Positions 51,830-60,011 of a stretch of 64,000 nt of DNA are shown in pieces. Each line of letters begins with the position of its first letter. Within the stretch, counting starts at the first letter, position 1. Source of the stretch: Pseudonocardia sp. N23 (GTDB lineage Bacteria; Actinomycetota; Actinomycetes; Mycobacteriales; Pseudonocardiaceae); NCBI RefSeq assembly GCF_002583555.1, contig NZ_BEGX01000001.1, positions 105,900-169,899 of the forward strand, given 5' to 3'. A program made the translations under genes and the position numbers. Below the pieces are notes generated by a model that saw only the letters and a program-made list of their open reading frames with translations, did not search any database and had not been told where the DNA came from.

Positions 51830-53055
51830 CCGCAGTCGCCGAGGACGCCGCGGCCTCGACGATCGTGCTGAGCACCTTCGCCGACGCCAAGGACGCCTAC
51901 CGCAGCAAGGACCTGCGCCAGTCGCTCTACGACGAGGGCGAGGTCGTCATGTCCGACGTGCTCGTCAACCTGCACGGGCGCGAGCACCGCGACCGCCGCC
52001 GCGTCGAGAACCGGATGTTCCGCCGCGACGTCTTCGAGCGCTACGAGCGCGAGCTGTTCCCCGAGGTCACGGTGCAGACGCTGGCGCCCTACCTCGACGC
52101 CGGCCGGGTCGACCTCGTCCACCTCGGCCACGAGCTCATGCTCAACCTGTCGGCGCTGACCGCGGGCATCGACCGCCCGCTCGGCACGGCCGAGGAGACG
52201 AAGCGGCTCTTCGACTACAACGCCAAGTTCATCGAGGGCGCGACGTTGGCGCACTCCACCGGCGACAAGGCGGCGCTGTCACGCGAGATCGCGCAGGCGT
52301 TGGAGGAGTGGGACGAGGAGTTCCTCGCGCCCTCGATCGCGCGGCGGCTCGACCTGCTCGCGCGCGAGGCCGCGGGGGAGGACGTCGACGTCCCGCGCGA
52401 CGTGCTCGCCACCCTGCTGCGCCACCGCGACGAGCTGGAGCTGCCGCAGCACGTCATCCGCCGGGAGGTGGCGTTCTTCCTGCTCGCGGGCGCGCACACG
52501 TCCGCGACCGCGTTCGTCCGCGCGATCGACCACATCCTCGGCTGGCTCGATGAGCACCCGGCCGACGAGGCGAAGGTCCGCGACGACGCCCTGTTCGTCC
52601 AGCGCTGCATCCACGAGACCGTGCGGCTCAACCCCTCGAGCCCGACGGGCCGGCGCATCGCCCTCGCGCCGGTCACGCTGAAGTCGGGGCAGCACATCCC
52701 CGAGGGCGCGACGGTCGTCATCGACCTGCAGGCCATCAACCGCGACACCAGCTTCTTCGGTGCCGACGCCGCCGACTTCGACCCGACCCGCACCATGCCG
52801 CCGGGCGTCGCGCCGTTCGGGCTGAGCTTCGGCGGCGGCATGCACGTCTGCATCGGGCAGGACCTGGCCGCGGGTGTCGTCGCCGGACCGGGCACGGATC
52901 CCGACGACCACCTGCACGGCCTGGTCACCGGGGCCGTGCGGCACATGTTCGGGGTCGGGGTCCGTCGCGACCCCGACAACGCGCCCCAGCGCGACGCCGC
53001 CACCGCCCGCCCCTACTGGGGCACCTACCCCGTCCTGCTCGGGGGTGGATCGTGA
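51826..53055 (+). CDS. Cytochrome P450 (paralogue 2)
   Basis: A 409-residue soluble P450. I-helix A221-GAHTS, K-helix E264-TVR267, heme loop FGGGMHVCIG with axial C342. It is clearly paralogous to the P450 at 45702-46913 along its whole length, sharing LYDEGEVVMSD / LYDAGGVVMAD and RRVENRMFRR / RRVENRLFRR. A glycine-rich end overlaps the ferredoxin GTG by four bases, so electrons most likely come from that ferredoxin. Regiochemistry and substrate unknown. Confidence 0.93.
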   Translation: MTAVAEDAAASTIVLSTFADAKDAYRSKDLRQSLYDEGEVVMSDVLVNLHGREHRDRRRVENRMFRRDVFERYERELFPEVTVQTLAPYLDAGRVDLVHLGHELMLNLSALTAGIDRPLGTAEETKRLFDYNAKFIEGATLAHSTGDKAALSREIAQALEEWDEEFLAPSIARRLDLLAREAAGEDVDVPRDVLATLLRHRDELELPQHVIRREVAFFLLAGAHTSATAFVRAIDHILGWLDEHPADEAKVRDDALFVQRCIHETVRLNPSSPTGRRIALAPVTLKSGQHIPEGATVVIDLQAINRDTSFFGADAADFDPTRTMPPGVAPFGLSFGGGMHVCIGQDLAAGVVAGPGTDPDDHLHGLVTGAVRHMFGVGVRRDPDNAPQRDAATARPYWGTYPVLLGGGS

Positions 53056-53276
53056 CCTACCGGATCGGTGTCGACGCCGAGGTCTGCATGAGCTCGGGCA
53101 AGTGCGTCGCCGACGCCCCCGGCCTCTTCCGTTTCGACGACGACGAGATCGCCGAGATGATCCCCGGGGCCGAGCAGCCGCACGACGAACGCATCCTCGA
53201 CCTCGCCCGCGCCTGCCCCTCGGGCGCGCTGGTCGTGACGGACGCGGACTCGGGCGAGGAGATCGACGTCAACTGA
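53052..53276 (+). CDS. [3Fe-4S]-type ferredoxin, P450 redox partner
   Basis: A 74-residue ferredoxin with three Cys positioned as in actinobacterial P450 partners: C12-x5-C18 and C54-P, with no Cys at the usual fourth position, so a [3Fe-4S] cluster is expected. It is acidic and soluble. It is translationally coupled to the P450 gene before it. No ferredoxin reductase is encoded in the window, so a general one must serve. Confidence 0.92.
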   Translation: MTYRIGVDAEVCMSSGKCVADAPGLFRFDDDEIAEMIPGAEQPHDERILDLARACPSGALVVTDADSGEEIDVN

Positions 53277-53320
53277 GCCGTTCCGGGGTCGGACGTGGCA
53301 CGACCGGCGCCCGCCAGGAA

Positions 53321-53375
53321 TTGCACGATCGGCACAGTGGCGCACCTGAACGGCGTGACTGTGCCGTTCGTGCAA
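53321..53375. repeat. Intergenic hairpin element
   Basis: Arms 53321-53338 and 53358-53375 are inverted copies with 17 of 18 matches, spacer 19 bases. Arm sequence TTGCACGATCGGCACAGT. It follows the ferredoxin stop by 44 bases and precedes an SDR gene. Part of it (GACTGTGCCGTTCGT) recurs at 43147. Probable terminator; possibly a dispersed repeat. Confidence 0.65.
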
Positions 53376-53423
53376 CCGGGAGATGTTCGGCGGGTGCGCG
53401 CGCGGGAAGGAAGGATGCAGCGC

Positions 53424-54179
53424 ATGGACTTCGGGATCGCGGGGAAACGGGCGGCGGTGGCCGCGGCGAGTGCGGGGCTGGGGTATGCCGGCGCGGCGGC
53501 GCTCGTCGCCGAGGGCGCGCGGGTGACCATCTGCAGCTCCGATGCCGACCGGGCCCGTGCCGCCGCGGAGAAGCTGGGCGGCGGCACGGAGTGGCTGGTC
53601 GCCGACCTGCGCGGCCCAGAGGGGGCGACGGCGTTCGTCGAGGGCGCGGCCGAGCGGATGGGCGGGGTCGACATCCTCGTCGTCAACGGGCCGGGCCCGG
53701 CGCCGGGTGCCGTCACCGAGGTCCCGCTCGACGCCTACCAGGCGGCGCTGGACCGCAGCCTGCTCGCCGTCGTCGCGATGTGTCTCGCCGCGACGCCCGG
53801 GATGCGCGAGCGCGGGTGGGGGCGGGTCGTCGCGATCACGTCGCTGGGGGTGCGCCAGCCGTACATGAACCTGGCGCTGTCCAACACCGCACGCTCCGGC
53901 GCGACGGGCTTCCTGCGCACGCTGGCCCGGGAGATCGCGGGCGACGGCGTCACCGTCAACTCGGTCCAGCCGGGCCTGCACGAGACCGACCGGATCACCG
54001 GCGTCTACGGCACGGAGGGCCCGGCGCTCGACGGCGCGCTCGCCGACGTCCCCGCGGGCCGCCTCGGCAGCCCGGCCGACTTCGGCGCGGTCGTCGCCTT
54101 CCTGTGCTCGCAGCAGGCGGGCTTCCTCACCGGCGCCGCTGTGCCCGTCGACGGCGGGGCCTACCAGGCGCTGCTCTGA
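53424..54179 (+). CDS. Short-chain dehydrogenase/reductase
   Basis: A 251-residue SDR. The cofactor loop is unusual: AAASAGLGYAGA in place of TGxxxGIG. The NNAG motif is replaced by NGPGPAPG, seen in a known SDR subgroup, and the active-site residues read AITSLGVRQPYMNLALSNTA, in which the Y-x3-K motif is not evident, so activity as a classical dehydrogenase is uncertain. ATG 53424 with AAGG nine bases upstream; ATG 53415 is an alternative. The last 19 bases overlap the 3' end of the convergent TetR gene. Confidence 0.83.
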   Translation: MDFGIAGKRAAVAAASAGLGYAGAAALVAEGARVTICSSDADRARAAAEKLGGGTEWLVADLRGPEGATAFVEGAAERMGGVDILVVNGPGPAPGAVTEVPLDAYQAALDRSLLAVVAMCLAATPGMRERGWGRVVAITSLGVRQPYMNLALSNTARSGATGFLRTLAREIAGDGVTVNSVQPGLHETDRITGVYGTEGPALDGALADVPAGRLGSPADFGAVVAFLCSQQAGFLTGAAVPVDGGAYQALL

Positions 54180-54850
54180 CCCGCATCCGGCGACGAGCGC
54201 GGCGGGGGGTCGGCGAGCAGGGCGGCGCAGAGCATCTCGCCGGCCCACGCCTGCACCCGCCGAGGGGGCCAGCCGCGGCTCGTGAGCAGGTGGTAGGTGT
54301 CGAGGCCGTGGAGAGCTTCGATCATGTCGACGGCGTCGTCGAGGTCCAGGCCCGGGCGTAGCGCGCCGAGCTCGGCGAGCCGGCCCGCGCACACGCGGAA
54401 CGCCGTCTTGCGCTGCTCCTCGTTGACACGCCACTGCTCGGCCATGTCCGGGTCGACGGCCGCGGTGTCGCGCACGACCCGCATGATCGGCGCGACCCGC
54501 TCGTAGATGGTGCGGCCGACCTCGCACCAGGCCGCGATCACCGCGGCAGGGGTGGCCTCGTCGGCGGCCGCGCGGACCTGCGGGCGGTCCAGCACGGCGA
54601 CGGGCTCGTCGTCACCGACGGCCGCGACGTCGACGACCTCCTTGAGCACGGTGCGCTTGTTCCCGAAGTGGAAGTAGATGGTCTGCACCGCGACGCCGGC
54701 GCGCTGGGCGACCTCCTCGAGCGTTGTCGGCACGTAGCCCTGTGCGACGAACAGCTCCCCGGCCGCCGTGACGATCCGTCGCCGCGTCTCCCGCGCCCGC
54801 GCGCTGCGTCCGGTGCCGCGGCGCCCGGTGCCCTTGACAGGTCTCCCCAC
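54161..54850 (-). CDS. TetR-family repressor
   Basis: A 229-residue regulator. N-terminal basic arm (KGTGRRGTGRSARARETRRR) then helix-turn-helix LEEVAQRAGVAVQTIYFHFG at about 45-64. C-terminal domain with EQWRVNEEQRKTAFRVCAGR. GTG start at 54850. A textbook 22-bp palindrome sits 6 bases upstream of the start, between it and the divergent VOC gene, so it likely represses both. Its stop lies inside the SDR gene on the other strand. Confidence 0.9.
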   Translation of the reverse strand: MGRPVKGTGRRGTGRSARARETRRRIVTAAGELFVAQGYVPTTLEEVAQRAGVAVQTIYFHFGNKRTVLKEVVDVAAVGDDEPVAVLDRPQVRAAADEATPAAVIAAWCEVGRTIYERVAPIMRVVRDTAAVDPDMAEQWRVNEEQRKTAFRVCAGRLAELGALRPGLDLDDAVDMIEALHGLDTYHLLTSRGWPPRRVQAWAGEMLCAALLADPPPRSSPDAGQSSAW

Positions 54851-54855
54851 AAGGC

Positions 54856-54877
54856 TGGACTCTAACGCTAGAGTCCA
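54856..54877. promoter_or_regulatory. TetR operator
   Basis: TGGACTCTA-ACGC-TAGAGTCCA, perfect 9-bp arms (54856-54864 and 54869-54877), 4-base centre. The inner TAACGCTA and the place between divergent TetR and VOC genes are typical of TetR autoregulation. Confidence 0.8.
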
Positions 54878-54901
54878 ACTACAAGGTTCGGGAGGTCGGC
54901 C

Positions 54902-55348
54902 ATGGAGGCACGGCTGAACGGGTTCCACCACGTCAAACTGCCGGTGAGCGACGTCGCACGCAGCCGGGACTGGTACTGCCGGGTGCTCGGCTACACGGTC
55001 GACATCGAGTTCGTCGAGGACGGCGTTCTCGCCGGCGTCGGCCTCGCCGACCCCGGGCGCACCGCGGGCATCGCCCTGCGCGGGGATCCGGACCGGGCCG
55101 TGGCGATGAAGGGCTTCGACGCCTTCGCGCTGGGCCTGCCGTCCGTGGCGGAGGTGGCGCGCTGGCGGGAGCGGCTCGACGCACTCGGCGAACCCCACGG
55201 CGGAGTGGTCACCGGAGCGCGTGGCGGCTCGGTGCTGGTCGGGCTGCACGACCCGGACGGCATCGAGATCCGCCTCTACGCCGATCCCGACGACGCGCCG
55301 ACCTCCGGCGGGCCCGGTCCTGCCGGTGCTGATGGCGGCGGTGCGTGA
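54902..55348 (+). CDS. VOC-family protein
   Basis: A 148-residue single-unit VOC protein (FHHVKLPVSDVARSRDWYCR, VLGYTVDIEF, LHDPDGIEIRLY). Likely metal ligands are H10 and the C-terminal Glu in GIEIRLY; it would form a dimer with a shared site. GGGAGG lies before the ATG. It faces a TetR gene across a strong operator, so it is probably induced by a small molecule that it modifies or sequesters. Its stop overlaps a small truncated frame (GTGA). Confidence 0.88.
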   Translation: MEARLNGFHHVKLPVSDVARSRDWYCRVLGYTVDIEFVEDGVLAGVGLADPGRTAGIALRGDPDRAVAMKGFDAFALGLPSVAEVARWRERLDALGEPHGGVVTGARGGSVLVGLHDPDGIEIRLYADPDDAPTSGGPGPAGADGGGA

Positions 55349-55518
55349 AGGACACGCTCGAGGCGATCGCCACGGCGGTCGGCGCCCACGCCGCGGGCGA
55401 CGACGTGCTCGCCCGTATCGAGGTCCCCGTGCTGCTGGTAGCCGGCGCCGGCCTCGCCCCCCGTCGCGTGCGCCGACGGAGTGCTCCGATCACTCGGGCC
55501 ACGCGCTGTTCCGGATGA
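55345..55518 (+). pseudogene. Truncated alpha/beta hydrolase remnant
   Basis: A 57-codon frame starting on the VOC stop (GTGA). Its middle, ARIEVPVLLVAGAGLAP, looks like the strand before the catalytic acid of an alpha/beta hydrolase, but there is no nucleophile elbow or catalytic His, and the end runs out of frame into the opposite HD gene (overlap 55490-55518). I read it as a 3' remnant of a deleted hydrolase gene. A genuine small protein is less likely. Confidence 0.4.
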
Positions 55519-56128
55519 TCTCGACGAAGTCCGTCCGGCGGAAGGACGGGTCGAAGTGCGCGAGCACGTCGTCGTTCATGGTCCCGAAGGTGGTGTCCGG
55601 CCGGTCGACCATGCCGTCGTTGAAGGCCCGCAGGATCCGGTTCTTGAAGTCCGGACGCGGGTGGGCGGCGACGACCTGGGCGCGCTGCTCGTCGGTGATC
55701 TCGTGCAGGTCCAGCCCCAGGACGTCGGTCTCCACGCCCAGGGTCACGACGGTGACCTCGGGGGTGAGGTACTGCGGAACCTCGGGGGTGGTGTGCAGTG
55801 CGATGCCCAGCCACACGGCGCGGGCCTCGGCCGGGGATGCGCCGTGCGCGAGCAGGAAGTCCTGGGCGACCTCCGCGCCGTCGATCTCGAACCGGCGGTC
55901 CCGGGTGCGGTAGGTGTCGGTGAGCCCGAGATCGTGGAAGAGCGCGCCGACGTAGGCGAGCTGAGGGTCGACCTCGAGCCCCCGCGCCGCGGCCTTGAGC
56001 GAGCCCCAGAGGAACACACGGCGGGAGTGGTGGAACAGGGTGTCGTCGGCGGCGGCGCGGACGAGGTCGGTGGCCTGGCGGACGAGGTCGGTGTCCGGGA
56101 TGCCGATCCCGGCGATCGTCTCCGGCAT
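55490..56128 (-). CDS. HD-domain protein (cyanamide hydratase-like)
   Basis: A 212-residue HD-superfamily metal hydrolase. Metal ligands are expected at H33/H34 (LFHHSRRVFLWG), H65-D66 (ALFHDLGLTD) and a later Asp near the middle. The HSRRVF and FHDLGL blocks are those of the cyanamide hydratase-like subgroup rather than nucleotide phosphohydrolases. GGAGG precedes the ATG. It stands alone between an AraC regulator and the VOC gene. Substrate unknown; a nitrile or small amide is one possibility. Confidence 0.87.
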   Translation of the reverse strand: MPETIAGIGIPDTDLVRQATDLVRAAADDTLFHHSRRVFLWGSLKAAARGLEVDPQLAYVGALFHDLGLTDTYRTRDRRFEIDGAEVAQDFLLAHGASPAEARAVWLGIALHTTPEVPQYLTPEVTVVTLGVETDVLGLDLHEITDEQRAQVVAAHPRPDFKNRILRAFNDGMVDRPDTTFGTMNDDVLAHFDPSFRRTDFVEIIRNSAWPE

Positions 56129-56252
56129 TGGGTGCCTCCTGGAGCTGCTCGTGTGTACTGGACTGGTTCCAGTCTTGCGAGCGGTATGCGGTGTGCCCAC
56201 CGCGAGGCCTGCCGGGCGCCCCACAGATCCGGACATGGCACGCCCGCCGGTG

Positions 56253-57263
56253 TCAGGGCGTGCGGCGGGGCTCCGCGGCGCGCCGCGTCGTGCCGAACCG
56301 TGCCCGGTACTGGCTCGGCGACAGGCCGAGCCGGCTGACGAAGGTGCGCCGCATCGTCTCCGCGCTGCCGAACCCCGACCGCCGGGCGACCTGCGCGACA
56401 CCGTGCCCGTCCGCGAGCAGGGCCTGGGCGTGCTCGAGCCGGACCTGCTCGACGAACCTGGCCGGGGTGGACTGCAGCTCCGTGGCGAACATCCGGGCCA
56501 GCTGGCGCGGACTGACCCCGACCCGGGCGGCGAGGGCGTGTGCGCTGTGGTCGAGGTCGGGCCGGGCGGCGACCAGGTCGACCACCGTGCGCAGGCCGGC
56601 GGTGCGGGGAGGGCGCCGCTGCAGGGGCGCCGAGAACTGGGACTGCCCGCCCGGGCGCTGCATGAACATCACCAGGTCGCGGGCCACCGTGCGGGCCAGC
56701 TCGGGCCCGTGGTCCTGCTCGACGAGCGCGAGCGCGAGGTCGATCCCGGCGGACACCCCGGCCGAGGTGAAGACCCCGTCGTCCTCGACGAACAGCGCGT
56801 CCGGCTCCATCCGGACCAGCGGGTGGGTCCGGGCCAGCAGCGCGGCGTGCTGCCAGTGGGTGGTGGCCCGCCGACCGTCGAGCAGACCGGCCGCTGCGAG
56901 GGCGAACGAGCCGGTGCAGATCGACACGACGCGGCGGCTGCGGGGCGCCAGCTCCCGGACCGCACCGACCAGCTCCGGCGCGACGGGCTCCTCGGCGAGC
57001 ACGTCACCACCGGCGACGATCACGGTGTCGGGATCGGGGGCGGAGCCGGGGCAGCCGTCCACGGGCAGCTCGAGCCCGATCGAGGTCCGCACCGGCCTGC
57101 CCGAGGGCGAGACGTAGCGGAGCCGGTAGCGGGCACCGAACCGGTGGGCGTCGGCGAAGACCTCGGCGGGGCCGGTGACGTCGAGCATCTTCACGCCGTC
57201 GAACACGACGAAGACGACGTCGCGGGCATCAGGCCCGCCGGGGTCGCCGTGTCCGCCTGACAT
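56253..57263 (-). CDS. GlxA-type AraC-family regulator
   Basis: A 336-residue regulator with an N-terminal DJ-1/PfpI-like domain (about 12-190, with the elbow Cys in VVSICTGSFALAAAG) and a C-terminal AraC double helix-turn-helix (about 225-325: LAARVGVSPRQLARMFATEL, VAQVARRSGFGSAETMRRTF). GlxA-like proteins sense a metabolite through the PfpI domain. The ATG at 57263 begins MSGGHGDPGG; the open frame extends 14 codons upstream. Target unknown; the divergent neighbour is absent, and amidohydrolase genes lie upstream. Confidence 0.9.
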   Translation of the reverse strand: MSGGHGDPGGPDARDVVFVVFDGVKMLDVTGPAEVFADAHRFGARYRLRYVSPSGRPVRTSIGLELPVDGCPGSAPDPDTVIVAGGDVLAEEPVAPELVGAVRELAPRSRRVVSICTGSFALAAAGLLDGRRATTHWQHAALLARTHPLVRMEPDALFVEDDGVFTSAGVSAGIDLALALVEQDHGPELARTVARDLVMFMQRPGGQSQFSAPLQRRPPRTAGLRTVVDLVAARPDLDHSAHALAARVGVSPRQLARMFATELQSTPARFVEQVRLEHAQALLADGHGVAQVARRSGFGSAETMRRTFVSRLGLSPSQYRARFGTTRRAAEPRRTP

Positions 57264-57369
57264 GGCGTCGCCGCCCCCTCGCCCGGACGCCGGTCGTCCG
57301 GGCACCAGTGTCGCAGCCGGTCCCCGGGCGCGCCGCCTCGTAGGCGACGCCCCGGGGGCCGCTCACGGG

Positions 57370-58359
57370 TCAGAGGCGCAGCAGGCGGGCGGCGTTGGCG
57401 GAGAGGGTGGGGCCGAGGTCGCCCGCGGGGTGTTCGCCCGCGCCGGAGTCCCAGCCCGCGAAGTTGGTCCCGAACACCAGGCGCTCGGTTCCCGCGTGGC
57501 TGACGAGTAGGTCCAGCGACTCCCCGTCGTGCACGTGGGTGTCGAACCAGATGCGCTTGTAGTAGTGGTCGAACCCGTTGTCGCGCAGGGCCTTGCTGGC
57601 CCACGGGCGCTTCTCGACGGCGCGCGCGAACCGGCCCGACACGAAGGCCGCGGCTCCACCGCCGTGGGAGATGCAGACGTCGAGACCCGGGTGGCGCTCC
57701 AGCACCCCGCCGAAGACGATCGCCGCGACGGCGAGGGTCTCCTCGTAGGCGAAGCCGAACGTCAGGTCGAGGTCGAAGCGGCGCAGCCGCACGTCGTCGG
57801 CCGGGCCGTTCTTCCCCAGGGGGGACGGGTGCGCGAACAGCGGGGCGTTCAGGTCGACCAGTGCCTCGTAGAGCGGGTCGAGCTCGGGGTCGTCGAGGGT
57901 GCGCCCGGCGGGGTCGGTGTCGATGTAGACGCCGGGCATGCCGAGGTCGCGGACGGCGCGGCGGGCCTCGGCCACGGATGCGGTGATGTCCTGCACCGGC
58001 AGCTGCGCCGTCGCGAGCAGCCGCCCCTTGTGCTTGCCGACCAGCTCCGCCAGCCCGTCGTTGTGCTTGCGCGCGAACTCGGTCGCGGCGTCGGCGGGGA
58101 GGTCGTTGAAGTAGGTGATCGGGTTGGGGGACAGCACCTGCAGGTCGATCCCGGCGGCGTCCATCGCGGCGAGCCGGACGTCGACGTCCATGAACGGGCT
58201 GCCCGCGTACTTGACGCCCATGAGCCGGTACTCGCCGACGCGGTAGAACGGGACGCCGTCGTCGGTGGCGCCGAGCTCGGGGCCGGCGGCGCCCGCCGCT
58301 CCCTCGGTGAGCTCCAGGACGGCGTGCGCGTGCACGTCGATGATGCGGGCCTCAGACAT
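57370..58359 (-). CDS. Amidohydrolase-2 family protein (ACMSD-like)
   Basis: A 329-residue TIM-barrel metal enzyme of the aminocarboxymuconate-semialdehyde decarboxylase group, which decarboxylates or hydrolyses aromatic acids. Metal ligands H10 and H12 (IDVHAHAV), FAHPSP and ISHGGG are present. The usual C-terminal Asp in a GSDxP-like motif appears here as FGTNFAGWD, with Asn in its place. The start overlaps the end of the upstream amidohydrolase gene by eight bases. Decarboxylase activity is likely but the Asn makes it uncertain. Confidence 0.87.
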   Translation of the reverse strand: MSEARIIDVHAHAVLELTEGAAGAAGPELGATDDGVPFYRVGEYRLMGVKYAGSPFMDVDVRLAAMDAAGIDLQVLSPNPITYFNDLPADAATEFARKHNDGLAELVGKHKGRLLATAQLPVQDITASVAEARRAVRDLGMPGVYIDTDPAGRTLDDPELDPLYEALVDLNAPLFAHPSPLGKNGPADDVRLRRFDLDLTFGFAYEETLAVAAIVFGGVLERHPGLDVCISHGGGAAAFVSGRFARAVEKRPWASKALRDNGFDHYYKRIWFDTHVHDGESLDLLVSHAGTERLVFGTNFAGWDSGAGEHPAGDLGPTLSANAARLLRL

Positions 58360-59713
58360 GCGACATCCGCTCCAGCTGCTCCTCGGTGAACGCCAGGGAC
58401 CGGGTCAGCGGGCAGGCCGCCAGGAAGCGCACCTGGTCCGACGTCCGCTGCTTGTGCTCGGGGATCGGGGTGACGAGGTCGATCCGCTTGCCCGCCTTGA
58501 TGACCTCGACGATCTTGTCCTTCTGCTGCAGGACGCGGACGTCGGCCAGCGGGTCGCCGTCGACGATCAGGACGTCGGCGATGCGGCCGTGCTCGAGCGT
58601 GCCGAGGTCGTCCTCCATGCGCATCGCGAACGCGCCGTTCTTCGTCGCCGCGACGATGGCCTCCATGGGCGTCATCCCCATGTACTCGACGAACATCTCC
58701 AGCTCGCGGGCGTGCCACTCGCCGACGGGCGTGACGGCGAACCCGGTCTCGGAGCCGGTCAGGAACGTCACCCCGGCGGCGTGGGCCTTGGTGAGCTGCT
58801 TGGCCGTCACCTCGATCTCGGCGCGGAACACGTCGAGCAGCTCCGGCGCGGTGCCGACCTTCGCGCCGTAGTCGGCCAGGTTGCCCAGCAGCGTGAACGT
58901 CGGGCACATCGCCGAGCCGGCCTCGATGACCGCCTCGATGGCCTCGTCGTCGAGGTAGGAGGCGTGGTAGATCAGGTCGACGCCCGCGCGCGCGGCGTCG
59001 CGGGTGGAGTCGGAGTTGCGGCAGTGCGCGACGACCTTGGTGTTGAGCTCGTGCGCGGTGTCGCAGACCGTCCGCAGCTCGTCGATGTTCCAGACCTTGA
59101 CCTCGGGGCCCTTCATCGACGGGATCAGCCCCGTCACCATGATCTTGATCCAGTCGACGCCGTACTTGATCTGGCGGCGGATCTCGTTGACCATCACGTC
59201 CCGGCCGGAGACGACCGTCGCGTAGCCGGTGGTGCCCTCGTCCTTGATCATCCGCCCGGCGGTGCCGCCGAGCATCGTCATCAGGGCCTGGCCGCCGGCG
59301 CGCATCCGCGGGCCCTCGACGATGCCGGCCTCGATCGCGTCGCGCAGCTCCACACCGATGTTCCACAGGCAGTCCGCGTCGAGCACGCTCGTCACGCCCG
59401 CCCGCAGCACCTTGCGTGCGTTGTAGGCCGAGAGCATCGAGCTGTAGGCCTCGGTGCGGTGGTTGAACAGCTCGTCGTTGCCCGTGGGCTCGCCGAACGT
59501 GAGATGGGTGTGCGCGTCGATCAGTCCGGGCATGACGGTGCGCCCGGTCGCGTCGATCCGCTCGTCGACACCGTTGGTCTCGGCATCGTCGACGGCCTGC
59601 TGCCCGAGTGCGGTGACCCGGCCGTCGCGGAGCAGGACGGCCTCGCCGCGGCGGGCCGGCGAGCCGGTCCCGTCGATGAGCGTGCCGCCACTGATGAGGA
59701 TGCTGCCACTCAC
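58352..59713 (-). CDS. Metal-dependent amidohydrolase (imidazolonepropionase-like)
   Basis: A 453-residue amidohydrolase-1 type enzyme. Metal ligands H68 and H70 (GLIDAHTHLTFG), Lys in DWIKIMVTG for a bridging carboxylate, His in KVVAHCRNSD and in LIYHASYLDD. The final ligand block reads LTGSETGFAV, with Glu where Asp is common. The C-terminal beta domain carries the family motif GTLEHGRIADVLIVDGDPLA. GTG start. It overlaps the next amidohydrolase gene, indicating that the two act on one substrate path, e.g. ring opening then decarboxylation; inference. Confidence 0.88.
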   Translation of the reverse strand: MSGSILISGGTLIDGTGSPARRGEAVLLRDGRVTALGQQAVDDAETNGVDERIDATGRTVMPGLIDAHTHLTFGEPTGNDELFNHRTEAYSSMLSAYNARKVLRAGVTSVLDADCLWNIGVELRDAIEAGIVEGPRMRAGGQALMTMLGGTAGRMIKDEGTTGYATVVSGRDVMVNEIRRQIKYGVDWIKIMVTGLIPSMKGPEVKVWNIDELRTVCDTAHELNTKVVAHCRNSDSTRDAARAGVDLIYHASYLDDEAIEAVIEAGSAMCPTFTLLGNLADYGAKVGTAPELLDVFRAEIEVTAKQLTKAHAAGVTFLTGSETGFAVTPVGEWHARELEMFVEYMGMTPMEAIVAATKNGAFAMRMEDDLGTLEHGRIADVLIVDGDPLADVRVLQQKDKIVEVIKAGKRIDLVTPIPEHKQRTSDQVRFLAACPLTRSLAFTEEQLERMSHV

Positions 59714-60011
59714 GGCGCCTCCCGGAACGTCGTCGTAACTGGGGTTCGATCCGTGTCGCGAGAACCGCCGTAAGAAGACTGACGACTAGTCCCGCCCTGT
59801 GGTCAGTGTCGCACACTGGACGGGGACGCGGGGAGCCCCTGTCGGACGGTCGAAGTGGGTGGATCGTACCGATTCGTGCAGGCCTGTGACGTCGGCACAG
59901 CATCGGGTGTGTAGACGGCGGCTCGGTGCGCCACTAGCGTCGTCAGAAAGCCAACGCCGCCCACCGGGCCGGGTCGATCCGGGCGGGCGCGAGCGACGAC
60001 GGAGGTCGGCC
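59714..60011. promoter_or_regulatory. Divergent intergenic region, amidohydrolases / SDR
   Basis: 298 bases without a gene between divergent units. CAGTGT-CGC-ACACTG at 59804-59818 is a short inverted repeat of operator form. The TrmB-type regulator encoded at 60857 is the nearest candidate to bind here. No other structure seen. Confidence 0.35.
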
